Shown piece after piece: positions 30,756-42,013 of a stretch of 64,000 nt of DNA. Source of the DNA: Toxorhynchites rutilus septentrionalis (lineage: Eukaryota > Arthropoda > Insecta > Diptera > Culicidae). The first letter of the stretch is position 1. Every line of letters begins with the position of its first letter. A program made the position numbers and the translations under genes. The stretch covers positions 71,714,042 through 71,778,041 of the forward strand of contig NC_073746.1 in NCBI RefSeq assembly GCF_029784135.1, written 5' to 3'. A model generated the notes under the pieces. It was not told the origin of the DNA. It did not search any database and saw only the letters and a list, made by a program, of their open reading frames with translations.

Positions 30756-32294
30756 CACTCTGTCCAACTTCTATAAGACCAGGTGATGATCTTGCTGCTT
30801 TGTGCCATTGTGAACAAACAGTGCTACAATTTATATTCTAGTGTTTAGGTATTGTTGACTACCATACACTGCATGATTTTCATATGTGTGTTTGCAAGCG
30901 CTGAGCGTAAACGAATGTTTTCGTATTTTCAAATGTCAAGTTTCTATAAGACCAGTTACTTTTTCCATTGTTTTAGTTGTGTTGATAAATTAAGTCTGGA
31001 AAATGCCGAAGGGAAAAGTCCTCATGGAGTTAGAAGAGAAACAAATCGATGCATTTCACCAAGAAAATGTTGGTATCGAAGAAATTTCTCGTCGGATTGG
31101 ACGATCCAATCAAGCAGTGCTTTGTTATTTGGCGAATCCTTAAGGATACGGTAAGAAGAACAGAGCTCCACGTAAGTCGAAGCTCTCTGACGTTCGAATA
31201 CCTCACAATCGCATGTGCAAATATAGCAATATTTCAACTACTTAGCTGCTTGGGTGACAATTCATCAAAATTTGGTGAAAAATCCTCACATAAAGAGGTT
31301 AAAACATAAAAGGTTAATACTCCTCTTCTTACACTATCTCACCTCGGAAGACGTCTGAGTTATGCCAAAGCTCACATGAACCGACAGTGGGACATGGTAT
31401 GTTGTGACAAAAAAAGTTTCCAAAAGAATACATTTCGCTATATACCATACCGAAGAGTTCTTTAATGTATAGGTTATCTTCACTGACGAAAACAAGTTCA
31501 ATTTGAATGGTCCTGATGGTTTCAACGGGTACTGGTGTGATTTACGTAAGAAGGGACCATATTTTTCAACCAGGAATTTCGGTGGAGGCTCGTGCATAGT
31601 TTGGGCGGGATTCTGCGCAACCGGAAAGCTCAAAATAACTTTCACATCATTCAAGGATTACACACATGTATAGGAATCCTCTCCCCTACCGTTTTTGCGT
31701 GGATATAGTCACAAAAAATTCACATTCCAGCAAAACAATGCTTCTATTTATACCAGCAAGTAAACTAGGCAATGGATTAAGGGAAAAAAAACATAATTTT
31801 TTGGACTGACCGGCTCGCTCTCCAGACTTGAATTCTGTTGAAAATTTTAGGGGGGGATCCTTGTACGCAGAATCTACATTGAGGGAAAACGGCACACCAC
31901 GATTGAAGAACTCAAGGTCGCAATTTCGGAAAAATAGAAAAATATCAAGAAATCCGTTCAGCAGAATTTGGTAAATAGTATTCCAACACGAATTTTCAAG
32001 GTTATTAGTCGAAAAGGAAAGGTTACCAATTATTGACATGTAAATCAGCCTATCGTTTTGAATTTTTCATTGATAATACTTATGAATTTTGAAATGATCT
32101 TATAGAAACTGGACAGCTGAAATTATCATATTTAAGCACAACAAATAAACAAATCACTCTTTTGAACGGAATTGACGTTAAATATACTTTATTCTAAGCA
32201 TTCAACAATGTATGAAAGTATATTGTTGAAATTCTAACTGTTAGTGTTGCAACGAAATAGAATCAGGGTGGTCTTATAGAAGTTGAACAGAGTG
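30756..32294 (+). mobile_element. Tc1-like element with doubled end repeats, dead transposase
   Basis: 1539 bp between TA dinucleotides (30754-30755, 32295-32296). The ends begin CACTCTGT and contain CAACTTCTATAAGACCA in inverted orientation. A second copy of the core TTTCTATAAGACCAG sits about 175 bp inside each end (30935-30955 and 32097-32115), the IR/DR arrangement in which two transposase sites occur per end. The plus strand encodes a degraded Tc1/Tc3-type protein: MPKGKVLMELEEKQIDAFHQ, RRIGRSNQAVLCYLANP, then, after frameshifts, VIFTDENKFNLNGPDGFNGY, FSTRNFGGGSCIVWAGF, FQQNNASIYTSK and RSPDLNS. QDNA reads QNNA, so the second catalytic aspartate is lost. Confidence 0.88.
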
Positions 32295-32376
32295 TATGTC
32301 AATCATACTTCAACTTTTAATGCTTTGTCAAAAGGTTGGTAACGGTAGTAGTGGAACAAATATATAAAGAAGTGTT

Positions 32377-32977
32377 TGTAAACGTGAAGAAGGAACTTAC
32401 GCCATTCAGTGGCGTCGACTTTCGGATTTGGTAAATTAATAAACACAAACGCTTATTCGTACAAGCGTCGCCTCTCTACTGTATACTGTCAACTGACATC
32501 TGTATTCAAAGAAAAGACTCTCGGGGCTTAAATACTAGTTTACAAAAATAGGCTTAAACTCTACACAGAATATTTACAAATTATGCTGGGCGGAGCATCG
32601 CACCAGCAGTTAGAGTGGGCTGTGATGGCCTTGGTCAGACGCGTTCTTCGGAGAGAGAGAGAAAGCACTTCTTTGTGGGTCAAAGTAAATAGGAAAAGAA
32701 AGTGCTGAAACATGTGTGCCGGATGCGCGCCACATGTTTGGTTAAATTTCTGCTGCTAGCTAAACTCGCAGCGGGGCGGAAGGAAGACAAACTCGCCGCT
32801 GCCGTTGGTGCGCGTCGAGTTATACAATCATAAATAGTAAACGAACCCTTGGGCCAGATTGCTGGCTCGGGTATCGTATCACATTTTATGTTTATATCGC
32901 CCAGCGCCCTCGGGGTGGTTTATTGCCTTAGAGGCCTCGAATATTGATGAGTTGGGTTTAAGCGTGATCATATTACA
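32377..32977 (-). repeat. 3' LTR (601 bp)
   Basis: Plus-strand copy starts TGTAAACGTGAAG and ends CATATTACA. It matches 35494-36094 at every position I compared. It contains the run GAGAGAGAGA and, in element orientation, TATAAACATAAAATG and AATAAA candidates. Confidence 0.95.
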
Positions 32978-32992
32978 CCTTTCCCCTTTCGG
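32978..32992 (-). other. Polypurine tract
   Basis: On the minus strand GAAAGGGGAAAGG stands directly before the 3' LTR start TGTAAT. This is where plus-strand DNA synthesis of an LTR retrotransposon begins. Confidence 0.75.
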
Positions 32993-33216
32993 AGAATGAC
33001 GTAACATTGAGAAGTCATTCAAGTTAAATTAGGTGGAAAGATTCGTCTGACCTTACAATTTTAGTGTTTATTCAATGTTTGTGATATGTACATTTTTCGT
33101 GTATTCAGGTAAAAATTAAGTTTGTTTATAAAGATTATCCTTATAATATGATTATACGGATTGTCTTCGTTGGGTGTTCTATTTGCTTATAAATATATTT
33201 ATTTTTAATATTTGTT

Positions 33217-33328
33217 TAATATATACATTTTACATTTGATAATAACTGTCGGAAGGATTAACTGCTAACTAACTAATATATACATTTTACATTTGATAAT
33301 AACTGTCGGAAGGATTAACTGCTAACTA
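33217..33328. repeat. 57-bp tandem duplication at end of pol
   Basis: Two copies (33217-33271 and 33274-33328) of a unit from TAATATATACATTTTACATT to TAACTGCTAACTA, period 57. The second overlaps the pol stop codon region, so the duplication spans the gene end and the 3' untranslated part. Confidence 0.9.
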
Positions 33329-35391
33329 GGTATCCCTTTCCCCTTAGGGTGGGGTTGCTCATATGGTATTATTCTGTTTTTATGTACAGTCTGGACTTTA
33401 TTGGTTTGATCATCTCTTATTGTTACGTTAGGGTGTTTAATGTCAATTATTATATATGGTCCTACGTATACTTTGTCTAATTTGGATCTGTTTTCGTTTG
33501 ATAGAAATACTAGATCATTAATGGCTACTTTTGATGGTCTAGCCATGGTTTTCTGTGTCTCATTTCTGGCTTTTCTTACCTTATCAATTATTTCCCTAGC
33601 GGTATTTGATGCTATTTGTAGTTTATATTTAAGTTCTTTGTAATATAAATCCATGTTGTAAATTGGTTCTACGTATGTGCTTGTTGTGAGGTTTTGTGGT
33701 AATTTAGCATTCGTTCCAAAAACTAACTCGAATGGAGTGTATGAGAAATCTGTGTGTGGTGTTGTGTTGTAGCAGAATGTGTAGTAAGGCAACCATTCAT
33801 CCCAGTCACTCTGTGCTTGGTTGACGAATTGCCTTACGTACTCGTTAAGACAACGATGGTTCCTTTCCAGGCTTCCTATTGATTGAGGGTGATATGGAGT
33901 GGAAAAATTTTGTTTAAGCTTCAGTAATGAAGCTATGTTTTCGAATAACTCGTTCTTATATTCAGTTCCTTGGTCTGTTTGGATGAGTTTTGGAATTCCA
34001 TAGACCAGAATTAAGTTTTCTATGAAGGCTTTGGCTATGGTGGATGCTTGTTTGTCTATTGTGGGTTTAATAATGATGTATTTTGTTAAGTTGCATTGAA
34101 TGGTCAGTGCGTATCGGTTTCCATTATTGGATCTGTTAAATGGTCCAATTGTGTCAATCGATACGCAGTCGAATGCTTTTTGGGGTGTTTTAATTTCGAC
34201 GAAATTTTCGTTTGTTCGTATTGTGTGTTTATTTTGCTGGCATTTTATGCACTTCTTGATGTAGCTACTGATATCTTTTTTCATGCCACTCCAAGAATAG
34301 AGTCTGCTTAACTTTTTGTATAGTCTGGTGACTCCTGTATGTCCACCAGTGGGTGTATCGTGATTGTTTTTTATAATTTCGAACCTTTCGTTTTGGCTTT
34401 CTATCACACGCTTGGGTGTGTAGAGCACTATTTGCAAGTCTTTGAGCGTGTCATTACAAATCTTCTTAAAGGTTTGCACGCTGCATATTTGGAAAATTAC
34501 GCTTGATAACGCTAGAGCTATCATGCTAATTTTCAAGTTTTTGGCCATTTTTTCAACTTTCTTTACTAGTTTTCCCAGGGATTCTTTTGTGTTGCTTGCA
34601 TTTTCAATTATTGTCGACGACTTTTCTTCGGTTCTTTTTTTATTCATTATTGCGCATTTCAAATTTTTGTTTCCGCTAGCGTTTGTTTCTTTATTCATTT
34701 CTAATGCGCGTCCGCATAGAAGTTTAGGTAGGTTTTGCCATTCTCGGGGTTCAATAGCCTCGTACGCTCTGAGCTGATCAGACTCAGTATCGTCGGGGTT
34801 TGAATTATTGTCTGTAATTTCTGTGTCGTTATTCGTTTCGTTTAGTTTTCTAGTCATTGCTCTGGTTTGTATACCCAGGACTTTTATAGTTTTAAGTGCC
34901 TCGGAATTAATTGCTATTCGTGATAGCGCATCTGCAGTCACATTTAGCTTACCTTGAACGTATTTTACATCAAAATGGAATTCTTCAAGATCCAACCTCA
35001 TTCTTGTGAGTTTTGATGAGGGATCTTTCATTGAAAATAAATATACTAACGGTCTGTGATCCGTTTTTACTGTGAATTTCCTCCCGTAGAGGTATGGTCT
35101 AAAGTACGTAATTGCCCAGTGAATTGCTGTCAATTCCTGTTCAATTGTCGATTTATTGGCTTCACCTTTTGTGAAGGCTTTGCTTGCGTATGCAATGGGT
35201 AGTTCTATACCGTCGTTTTCTTGGGCTAAGACGGCGCCGCATGCTATTTTTGAAGCATCGGTTATTAGGGTGAATTCTTGTGTGAAATCGGGGAATTTGA
35301 GAACTTTTGGTGAGATAAGTTCGTTTTTCAATTTATTGAATGCATTTTGGCATTCGGGAGACCAATCAAATTTTGCGTTTTTTCTGAGCAA
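33322..35391 (-). CDS. LTR retrotransposon pol, RNase H and integrase part
   Basis: An open frame of about 690 codons. The frame is open from about 35470 (FVAFCNYYRRFIQNFAEIAY precedes it, the end of RT), and no ATG marks the start. RNase H: TLITDASKIACGAVLAQ (aspartate near residue 45), STIEQELTAIHWA, VKTDHRPLVYL and TADALSR. A Ser/Asn-rich linker and a hydrophobic stretch (ISMIALALSSVIFQICS) follow. Integrase: zinc finger HDTPTGGH with CIKC, core aspartates in VSIDTIGPF and IQTDQGTEY, glutamate in GSLERNHR, with 35 residues between the last two (D35E). The C-terminal GPY/F module is VYVGPYIIIDI. All catalytic residues are present. There is no chromodomain or envelope frame after it. Confidence 0.93.
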   Translation of the reverse strand: MLRKNAKFDWSPECQNAFNKLKNELISPKVLKFPDFTQEFTLITDASKIACGAVLAQENDGIELPIAYASKAFTKGEANKSTIEQELTAIHWAITYFRPYLYGRKFTVKTDHRPLVYLFSMKDPSSKLTRMRLDLEEFHFDVKYVQGKLNVTADALSRIAINSEALKTIKVLGIQTRAMTRKLNETNNDTEITDNNSNPDDTESDQLRAYEAIEPREWQNLPKLLCGRALEMNKETNASGNKNLKCAIMNKKRTEEKSSTIIENASNTKESLGKLVKKVEKMAKNLKISMIALALSSVIFQICSVQTFKKICNDTLKDLQIVLYTPKRVIESQNERFEIIKNNHDTPTGGHTGVTRLYKKLSRLYSWSGMKKDISSYIKKCIKCQQNKHTIRTNENFVEIKTPQKAFDCVSIDTIGPFNRSNNGNRYALTIQCNLTKYIIIKPTIDKQASTIAKAFIENLILVYGIPKLIQTDQGTEYKNELFENIASLLKLKQNFSTPYHPQSIGSLERNHRCLNEYVRQFVNQAQSDWDEWLPYYTFCYNTTPHTDFSYTPFELVFGTNAKLPQNLTTSTYVEPIYNMDLYYKELKYKLQIASNTAREIIDKVRKARNETQKTMARPSKVAINDLVFLSNENRSKLDKVYVGPYIIIDIKHPNVTIRDDQTNKVQTVHKNRIIPYEQPHPKGKGIPS

Positions 35392-35475
35392 TTTGTTTAA
35401 TGGGTACGCTATTTCTGCGAAATTTTGTATGAACCTCCGGTAATAGTTGCAAAAGGCAACAAAACGCCTCCAAAC

Positions 35476-35493
35476 GTCCTGTCACGGTCGCCA
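35476..35493 (-). other. Primer binding site
   Basis: Minus strand TGGCGACCGTGACAGGAC lies directly inside the 5' LTR. It resembles the site of 412/mdg1-type insect elements, which use an arginine tRNA (from memory). The RT-derived codons begin at once after it, so the deletion junction is here. Confidence 0.75.
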
Positions 35494-36094
35494 TGTAAAC
35501 GTGAAGAAGGAACTTACGCCATTCAGTGGCGTCGACTTTCGGATTTGGTAAATTAATAAACACAAACGCTTATTCGTACAAGCGTCGCCTCTCTACTGTA
35601 TACTGTCAACTGACATCTGTATTCAAAGAAAAGACTCTCGGGGCTTAAATACTAGTTTACAAAAATAGGCTTAAACTCTACACAGAATATTTACAAATTA
35701 TGCTGGGCGGAGCATCGCACCAGCAGTTAGAGTGGGCTGTGATGGCCTTGGTCAGACGCGTTCTTCGGAGAGAGAGAGAAAGCACTTCTTTGTGGGTCAA
35801 AGTAAATAGGAAAAGAAAGTGCTGAAACATGTGTGCCGGATGCGCGCCACATGTTTGGTTAAATTTCTGCTGCTAGCTAAACTCGCAGCGGGGCGGAAGG
35901 AAGACAAACTCGCCGCTGCCGTTGGTGCGCGTCGAGTTATACAATCATAAATAGTAAACGAACCCTTGGGCCAGATTGCTGGCTCGGGTATCGTATCACA
36001 TTTTATGTTTATATCGCCCAGCGCCCTCGGGGTGGTTTATTGCCTTAGAGGCCTCGAATATTGATGAGTTGGGTTTAAGCGTGATCATATTACA
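35494..36094 (-). repeat. 5' LTR (601 bp)
   Basis: Same sequence and length as the 3' LTR at 32377-32977, followed by the target duplication TGTT. It is the 5' LTR because pol reads on the minus strand. Confidence 0.95.
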
Positions 36095-36098
36095 TGTT

Positions 36099-39000
36099 GT
36101 TGGAGATATTGCAACTGGAGGAAGATCGATCATCAGTAAATCGAGGTTTCCGAGCTACTTGCTTCGAAAAGCACGCAGAAAGATCTCTTCGACAGGCACA
36201 GATAAGGTACCAGAAAGACTGCGACGGCTGCAACTGAATTGATTTAGATGAAATGGTTGGTTGATCTGTCATGACTGACCTAGACTGCGGGTTTGATAAA
36301 ACTACAAAACAAAAGGCTCACAACAAGTTTATGCCTGCCCGTTTATGACTTCTTTAGGTTCGATTGAGTCAACCACAACGTGTACTGTCGCGTTTCGCAA
36401 TTGAATGAGCTAATGAAACATTTTGAAATAGCTTTGACCGTCTGAGATCTGAAATGTTTCAAAATATGGATCAAGCGTTGGTATAATTGCTTTACGAGCG
36501 TGTTCAAGACAATATTTTGAAATATACGGTTATGATTTTAATATTAGTACAGGGTTATTTGTTTCTTGATTCTGGATGTAACTGACAACAGTTTCCATTC
36601 AGCCACAGAAGCCAACGTTTCATTTTTTCATGAGAAGGTTTTGCATGGGTATACCTACCCACACACCAATTGAGGCAACTGGCGATAAAACCACGCCTTT
36701 CGCCAAATAATGAGATCATCGGTAAAAGATATGAAGTGTCCAATTCCTTCATGTGGACTGTAGTGAATAACGTGGTCAGTGTAGATCGGGTACATTGTAG
36801 GTGGTGCTAAACCAGCACCATTCAATCGAAAATGGCAACTATATTGGACAACAGAAAACACTTCTGTCTCGCGCTACGATTTAATAAACTTCATTAAAAT
36901 GGTTGTCACCTGCGGCTACAAAAGTCATGCTCACGGTAAATCAACAAATGTTCGCTGATTTGAGCATGAGCAGGGCGTAGGAAAGTGAGATGGCGTGTGA
37001 GCTATGAATTCCGAAAGAGTAATAATGTTTGCGGTAAGTAGTGAATATCCAACACACATAACCTATCACAAAATAATTTAAGAAACCAAATTTTACTTCA
37101 ATAATTTTTTTCCAATCATCTCTTCGAGATATAACATCACACCGAAGTCGGATTATTCGATCTTTCGGCACATCTGAAAACAATATCCAAGCACCGAAAA
37201 CTTATTACCACAACTCCGCAGCATATCCCGAGCGGATGAAAGGAAAACTTTTACCCGTCACACGGCTGCGTTTGTGTTCATTTTCCATCGAGAGTAATCA
37301 GCAGAGTAAACAACAAAGTAGTTCACCACGCCGTTTCTCATCTCGGCTCGGTTTTTATCCAACCCTTCTTGAGAGCAGTTGAAAATTATCGTTCGAATGG
37401 AGATGACGCCCCTGCTCAACCATGCTTAACCAAGCCTTGCCGAACTTGCTGCTAACGATGTGCTCTGCTGGTCTTTAAAGAAGTCGTAATGCTTACGCTT
37501 ACGATGGGCAAAAATATTCATTCGAAAAACTTTGGGATTGATCCCGAAATTGAGTTTGGTCCTTGCACTTGAACACTTGAAAAGCAATAATCCACCATAT
37601 CTTCAGCAGTCTACGAACGTCTGTTTAATGTTTGTGAACTGCCGCCATAATCGTCCTCACTGTGGTTCTGTGTTTTGGGTAGTAAAATGTCGCCCGTTGA
37701 CATTGGGTGAAAGATATGAAATAATTCTCATAAGCCTTCTAAAGTCCAACGAGTCTTTGACTTAGGTAATCGCTTCTGGTGGAGGCGAATCCACCCAGAA
37801 GGGGTCAGTCTTAAAGTTTACCGAAAGCATATCTCGACTCTTTCTTCAGTTCTGTCCAAGATAAGCCGGCAAAGGCAAACCACCCATTGAATTGATTTAT
37901 GGCTGCTATTTAGGATTAATTATGTATTTTAATTATAGCTGTAAATTACACGCTTTCCTCTTTGTTTCCGACTAGGGATTGCTCGGAACGGTTTTGCAGT
38001 TGTGCTGCTGTTTTCGCATTTGTTACCAGATGCAGCCCGGAGGGTACGGAATTCAATTTCTTTTCCTGTTCCCGTGACCCTCCTGGAAGCGGTCCGCACC
38101 GAATGACCGCTCGTGTTGTGGAATGTAGGGAAATTAATTTGCGGAGCGTGTCACATGATGAGTTTAACGACGTTTCCGGTTGTGATAGCATGGGAAATTG
38201 CACCCAGGGTTAAACATGGATAAATTGAATCGTTGAAATCGAGTATAACACGTTGCTTTTTGCAATTTTACTCAATTCACCTAGTTTCAAGTAATGGTTG
38301 CTACGATGCCGCGTCCATGATTTTATTGCTGTTCTCTTTCTTATTTACCCTTTTTGGAATTGAGCCTTTGTGGACCGCAGACTTTTTGTTACGAAATCAC
38401 AGCATCCCAACACGCTCGGACTAATTGCTGGTATATCCAATTATAGATATGGAGACGGCGAACGAACCACACCGAATGCCGCTTGTTTCGATAGGAATTA
38501 GATCGTCCATTAGGCAGCTCCGACCATTCAGTAGCATTTCGGGTGGATTTGCTGCTCGGGGAACGTCTGTCGAGGAGAGTGGGAAGACGGCGTCCGGAGC
38601 TAATCAGAGCTGCTGCCAATCGAACCGCGAGTCGGTGCAGCGGGCGGATTGGCTTAAGCCCTGTAATTAGTACACGGAAGAAAACACATCAACATAATAA
38701 CGTTATTATCTGGAAATCGTTAATTGCTATGTCTATGTCAGTTGGAATAAAGAGTTGAGATGATTGAGGGCTTGTCGCTGCGCCAGTCGAGTGTTCAATA
38801 AAAAGCATATTTCGATAAGTGTACTATTAAAAGGAAATTAACTAAGCATAACAGATCACATGTCCATGAAAATGCAAACTAACAAGATTGGATTTATTCG
38901 TTGTTTCTCAAGTGTTACCGCATCTCAAAATTGAGGGGTCGACTTTTATTTTAGTCCGTGTATGAAGAGATGATGTGAAATTTATATTCCAACAAAACAG

Positions 39001-39128
39001 AACTAATAATCATGTTGGAAGATACATACGTGATCAAAATATATTTACATGGATATTATAATATGGAGCAGTTGCACGTCAAATCAGCCGGCCGCTGCCC
39101 CAACCCACTCCAATTTCTTGAAACTTTG
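36099..39128. other. No recognised gene; probable single-copy DNA
   Basis: About 3 kb with balanced composition in parts (37900-38700) and no transposon signature. A 73-codon frame starting METANEPHRMPLVSIGIRSS (38449-38670) is open, ends in TAG and has no motif; an antisense frame of similar length overlaps it. I do not call it a gene. Confidence 0.45.
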
Positions 39129-39130
39129 TA

Positions 39131-41710
39131 GTGGAGGTGGGGGTAAAACGGACATGTTATGAAGAACTTCAATCATATCTTTGGAAACTCATGTTTCCCA
39201 AAACTTTGATGCAGTTTCTTGCAATTCAATGTACTGTTTGTCAACCTAGTTGGCCAAATATTTTGCAAAAAAGTGTTTTTCATTGTTTTTTACTGAAATT
39301 AAAACAGACCGAAAAGTACAACATTTTTTTCGATGCGGGTAATATGGACATATAGTGGGGTTAATACGGACAGGTTTGTAATATATGAAGCGTAGAGGTT
39401 TATCGCTCACGAGAGGAATAATTTTATTCAACCAAGGTCTGAACTCATTTTGTCTGAACGAATGAACTCAATTTTGTCTGAACGAATGTCCGTCAAACGA
39501 TGAAAAAACTGCTTTTCAGCAGTATAAACGTACAGACCCTCAACTATTTTGCTTTTGGTTCCAGTCAGCTTCTAAACAGTCTACATTTGGCGATTTGATT
39601 TCCATTTATAGACGCAGGGCATTCCTTAGGAATAGATTAAAACTTTTCACAGTATTCATTTCTCTCATTTCCACTGGCAACTGTCCGTTTTACCCCACCA
39701 GTACAATTATTTCAATAATTTAAATTTTTCACTCAAAAATGAATTTACTTCTCCGTACATACCTAATATCGACTCTCTGTTAGCTCACAAACCGAAATAT
39801 AACCATCAGCGAATTGAATTTTGATAGTAAACCACTCAAAATGCTTAATATCGAAACAGTCAAAATTCCACACGCGGAATCATGTATGATTTTCGAGTTT
39901 TTGTTTCCCTTTTCCACTTCTGATCAGTATTCATTGTGGCTTGAATAATATAGAATAACATGTAGAGGTGATCGAAAGGTGGAGGCAACACTACGATGAA
40001 CACCTGAACAGCACGCAGACAGGAGACCAAGACGGCGTTGAGGAGGACTACACCGGTGCAATGAACGACGACGACGTACAACCCCCGACGATGGGGCAAG
40101 TTAAGGAGGCCATTAATCAGCTCAAGAACCACAAAGCAGCTGGTAAGGATGGCCTCGTAGCGGAACTCTTCAAGGGAGGTCCGAGAAAACTTGTAGAGTG
40201 TATGCACCGGTTGATAGTCAGGATCTGGGACACAGAACAGCTACCGGAGGAGTAGAAGGACGGGGTAATCTGCCCCATCTATAAAAAAGGCGACAAGTTG
40301 GATTGTGGGAACTATCGTGCCATCACAATCCTGAATGGTGCCTACAAAATTTTGTCTCAGATCCTCTTCCGCCGTCTATCGCCAAAAGTAAGTAGATTTG
40401 CGGGAAGTTATCAGGCCGGATTCATGCCCGGTTGCTCGACGACGGACCAGATTTTTACACTGCGGCAGATCCTCCAAAAGTGCCGCGAGTATCAGGTCCT
40501 TACACACCACATCTTCGTCGACTCCAAGGCCGCATATGATACAATCGACCGACGACAGCTATGGAGAATAATGGACGATCACGGCTTTCCCCGAAAGCTG
40601 ACAAGACTGATTCAGGCAACGATGAACGGTGTGCGGTGCAATGTGCGGATCTCATGTGAGCTGTCGGAATCATTTGAGACTCACAGGGGACTTCGACAAG
40701 GCGATGGACTCTCCTGTCTGCTCTTCAACGTGGCGCTGGAAGGTGTTATACGGAGAGCGGCCTTCAACATGCGGGGCACGATTTTCAACAAGTCTAGTCA
40801 GTTTATTTGCTTCGCCGACGACGTGGACACTTGCGACGGTAGTCGACTTGTATACCCGACTGAAACACGAAGCAGGGCTGATTGAGCTTGGGATCAATGC
40901 GTCTAAGACTAGATACATGCTAGCTGGAGGGACTGATCGCAACAGAGTTCTTCTTGGTAGTAGTGTTGTGATCGACGGCGACGAGCTCGAGGTGGTGGAG
41001 GAATTTGTCTACCTTGGCTCGTTGATAACAACTGACAACAACAACAGCCGTGAAATTCGAAGACGCATTGTCAATGAAAGTCGTGCCTACTACGGGCTCC
41101 GCAAATCCTTGAGGTCCAACAAGCTCCGACCCCGTACGAAGTGTACCATGTACAAATCCCTAATTCGACCGGTTGTTCTCTATGGGTACGAAGCATGGAT
41201 GATGCTTGAAGAGGACTCACAAGCGCTCGAACGCCGAATACGAATACGGTGGTGTACAGGAAAACGGAGTATGGAGAAGGAGAATGAACCACGAACTGGC
41301 GCAACTCTACGGCGAACCCAGCATCCAGAAAGTCGACAAGGCTGGACGAGTGCGATGGGCAGGGCATTTTGCAAGATTGCCGGATAGCAGCCCTGCAATG
41401 ATGGTGTTCGCATCTAATCCATTAGGAACAAGAAGGAGAGGAGCCCAGCGAGCGAGGTGGTTGGACCAGGTGGAGCAGGACCTTGCAAGAATCGGTGCAG
41501 CCGGGAGTTGGAGAACTGCAGCCATGAACCGGGTTTATTGGAGAAGAGTAGTGAATCAGATCTAATCTCAATGGGATGTAGAGTCATAGTAAATAAATAA
41601 AACATGTAAAAGGTGTTTTCATTTACATAAATCTGAAATTCAAAATGTAACTATACAAATCAACCACCTGTCCATATTACTCCCACTGTCCGTATTTCCC
41701 GCGGTTCCCC
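39131..41710. mobile_element. TA-flanked element (~0.94 kb) split by a LINE
   Basis: TA at 39129-39130 and 41711-41712. Left end GTGGAGGTGGGGGTAAAACG followed by GACA; right end, complemented, GGGGAACCGCGGGAAATACG followed by GACA. About 16 of 24 positions match. Variants of the motif TGTCCRTATTNCCC recur inside both ends (39342-39365, 39680-39700, 41665-41700). Without the LINE at 39968-41601 the length would be near 0.94 kb, close to the 919-bp element at 60351-61269, whose right end carries the same repeated motif. Non-coding. I infer a common non-autonomous family. Confidence 0.5.
39968..41601 (+). mobile_element. RTE-like LINE, 5'-truncated, broken reverse transcriptase
   Basis: The plus strand encodes most of an RTE-type RT. 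Blocks are IERWRQHYDEHLN, INQLKNHKAAGKDGLVAELF, then a TAG, CPIYKKGDKLDCGNYRAIT, YQAGFMPGCSTTDQIF, HHIFVDSKAAYDTIDR, HRGLRQGDGLSCLLFNVALE and ICFADDVDTC (catalytic FADD). After a frameshift near 40850 come INASKTRYM, EVVEEFVYLGSLITTDNNNS, LIRPVVLYGYEAWMML, and, after another, NHELAQLYGEPSIQK and GTRRRGAQRARWLDQVEQDL. The element ends in AAATAAATAAAA, typical of RTE 3' ends. ACATGTARARGTG-like sequences on both sides (39958-39970, 41602-41615) look like the target duplication. The catalytic residues survive but the stop and frameshifts make it dead. Confidence 0.88.
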
Positions 41711-41907
41711 TACATATGGTGGCAGCTACCTAAAATCACAATTTTCATTATCAGATGATAATTTTTAATGAAATGTGAATATGAAAATAAATTATTTCTC
41801 GAGAACGGTTAGTTCAAGGATAGAATTTTACCGTATAGTTTCTCATAAAAATTACATCTTGATTCCATTTTTTACGTTACTTTTCGTAAATCATTTCGAT
41901 TCCTCAA

Positions 41908-41947
41908 TATTTCAATTATATATATATATATAATTGAAATATATATG

Positions 41948-42012
<65 letters not shown>
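41908..42012. repeat. (TA)n microsatellite with palindromic left edge
   Basis: A perfect palindrome, ATTTCAATTA with its complement around a TA run (41908-41942), leads into about 27 TA units to 42010. The microsatellite has replaced the C-terminal end of the neighbouring mariner. Confidence 0.9.

Positions 42013-42013
<1 letters not shown>

Larger units (their letters stand above)
32377..36094 (-). mobile_element. Ty3-type LTR retrotransposon, recently inserted, gag/PR/RT deleted
   Basis: Two 601-bp long terminal repeats (32377-32977, 35494-36094) that look identical throughout, with TG...CA ends, bound a 2.5-kb interior read on the minus strand. The 4-bp target duplication TGTT lies at 32373-32376 and 36095-36098. 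In element order there is the 5' LTR (right), a primer site directly inside it, about 30 codons of RT end, RNase H, integrase, a purine tract and the 3' LTR (left). gag, protease and almost all of RT are absent, so the copy cannot act alone. Identical LTRs mean insertion was recent, and the deletion was present at insertion or arose soon after. Confidence 0.95.

Noticed and set aside
33440..35443. Plus-strand frames of 67-111 codons
   Set aside because: Antisense shadows of the pol gene.
38389..38670. Overlapping frames on both strands as a host exon
   Set aside because: Both strands are open equally and neither shows a motif or splice-site arrangement. Left unannotated apart from mention.
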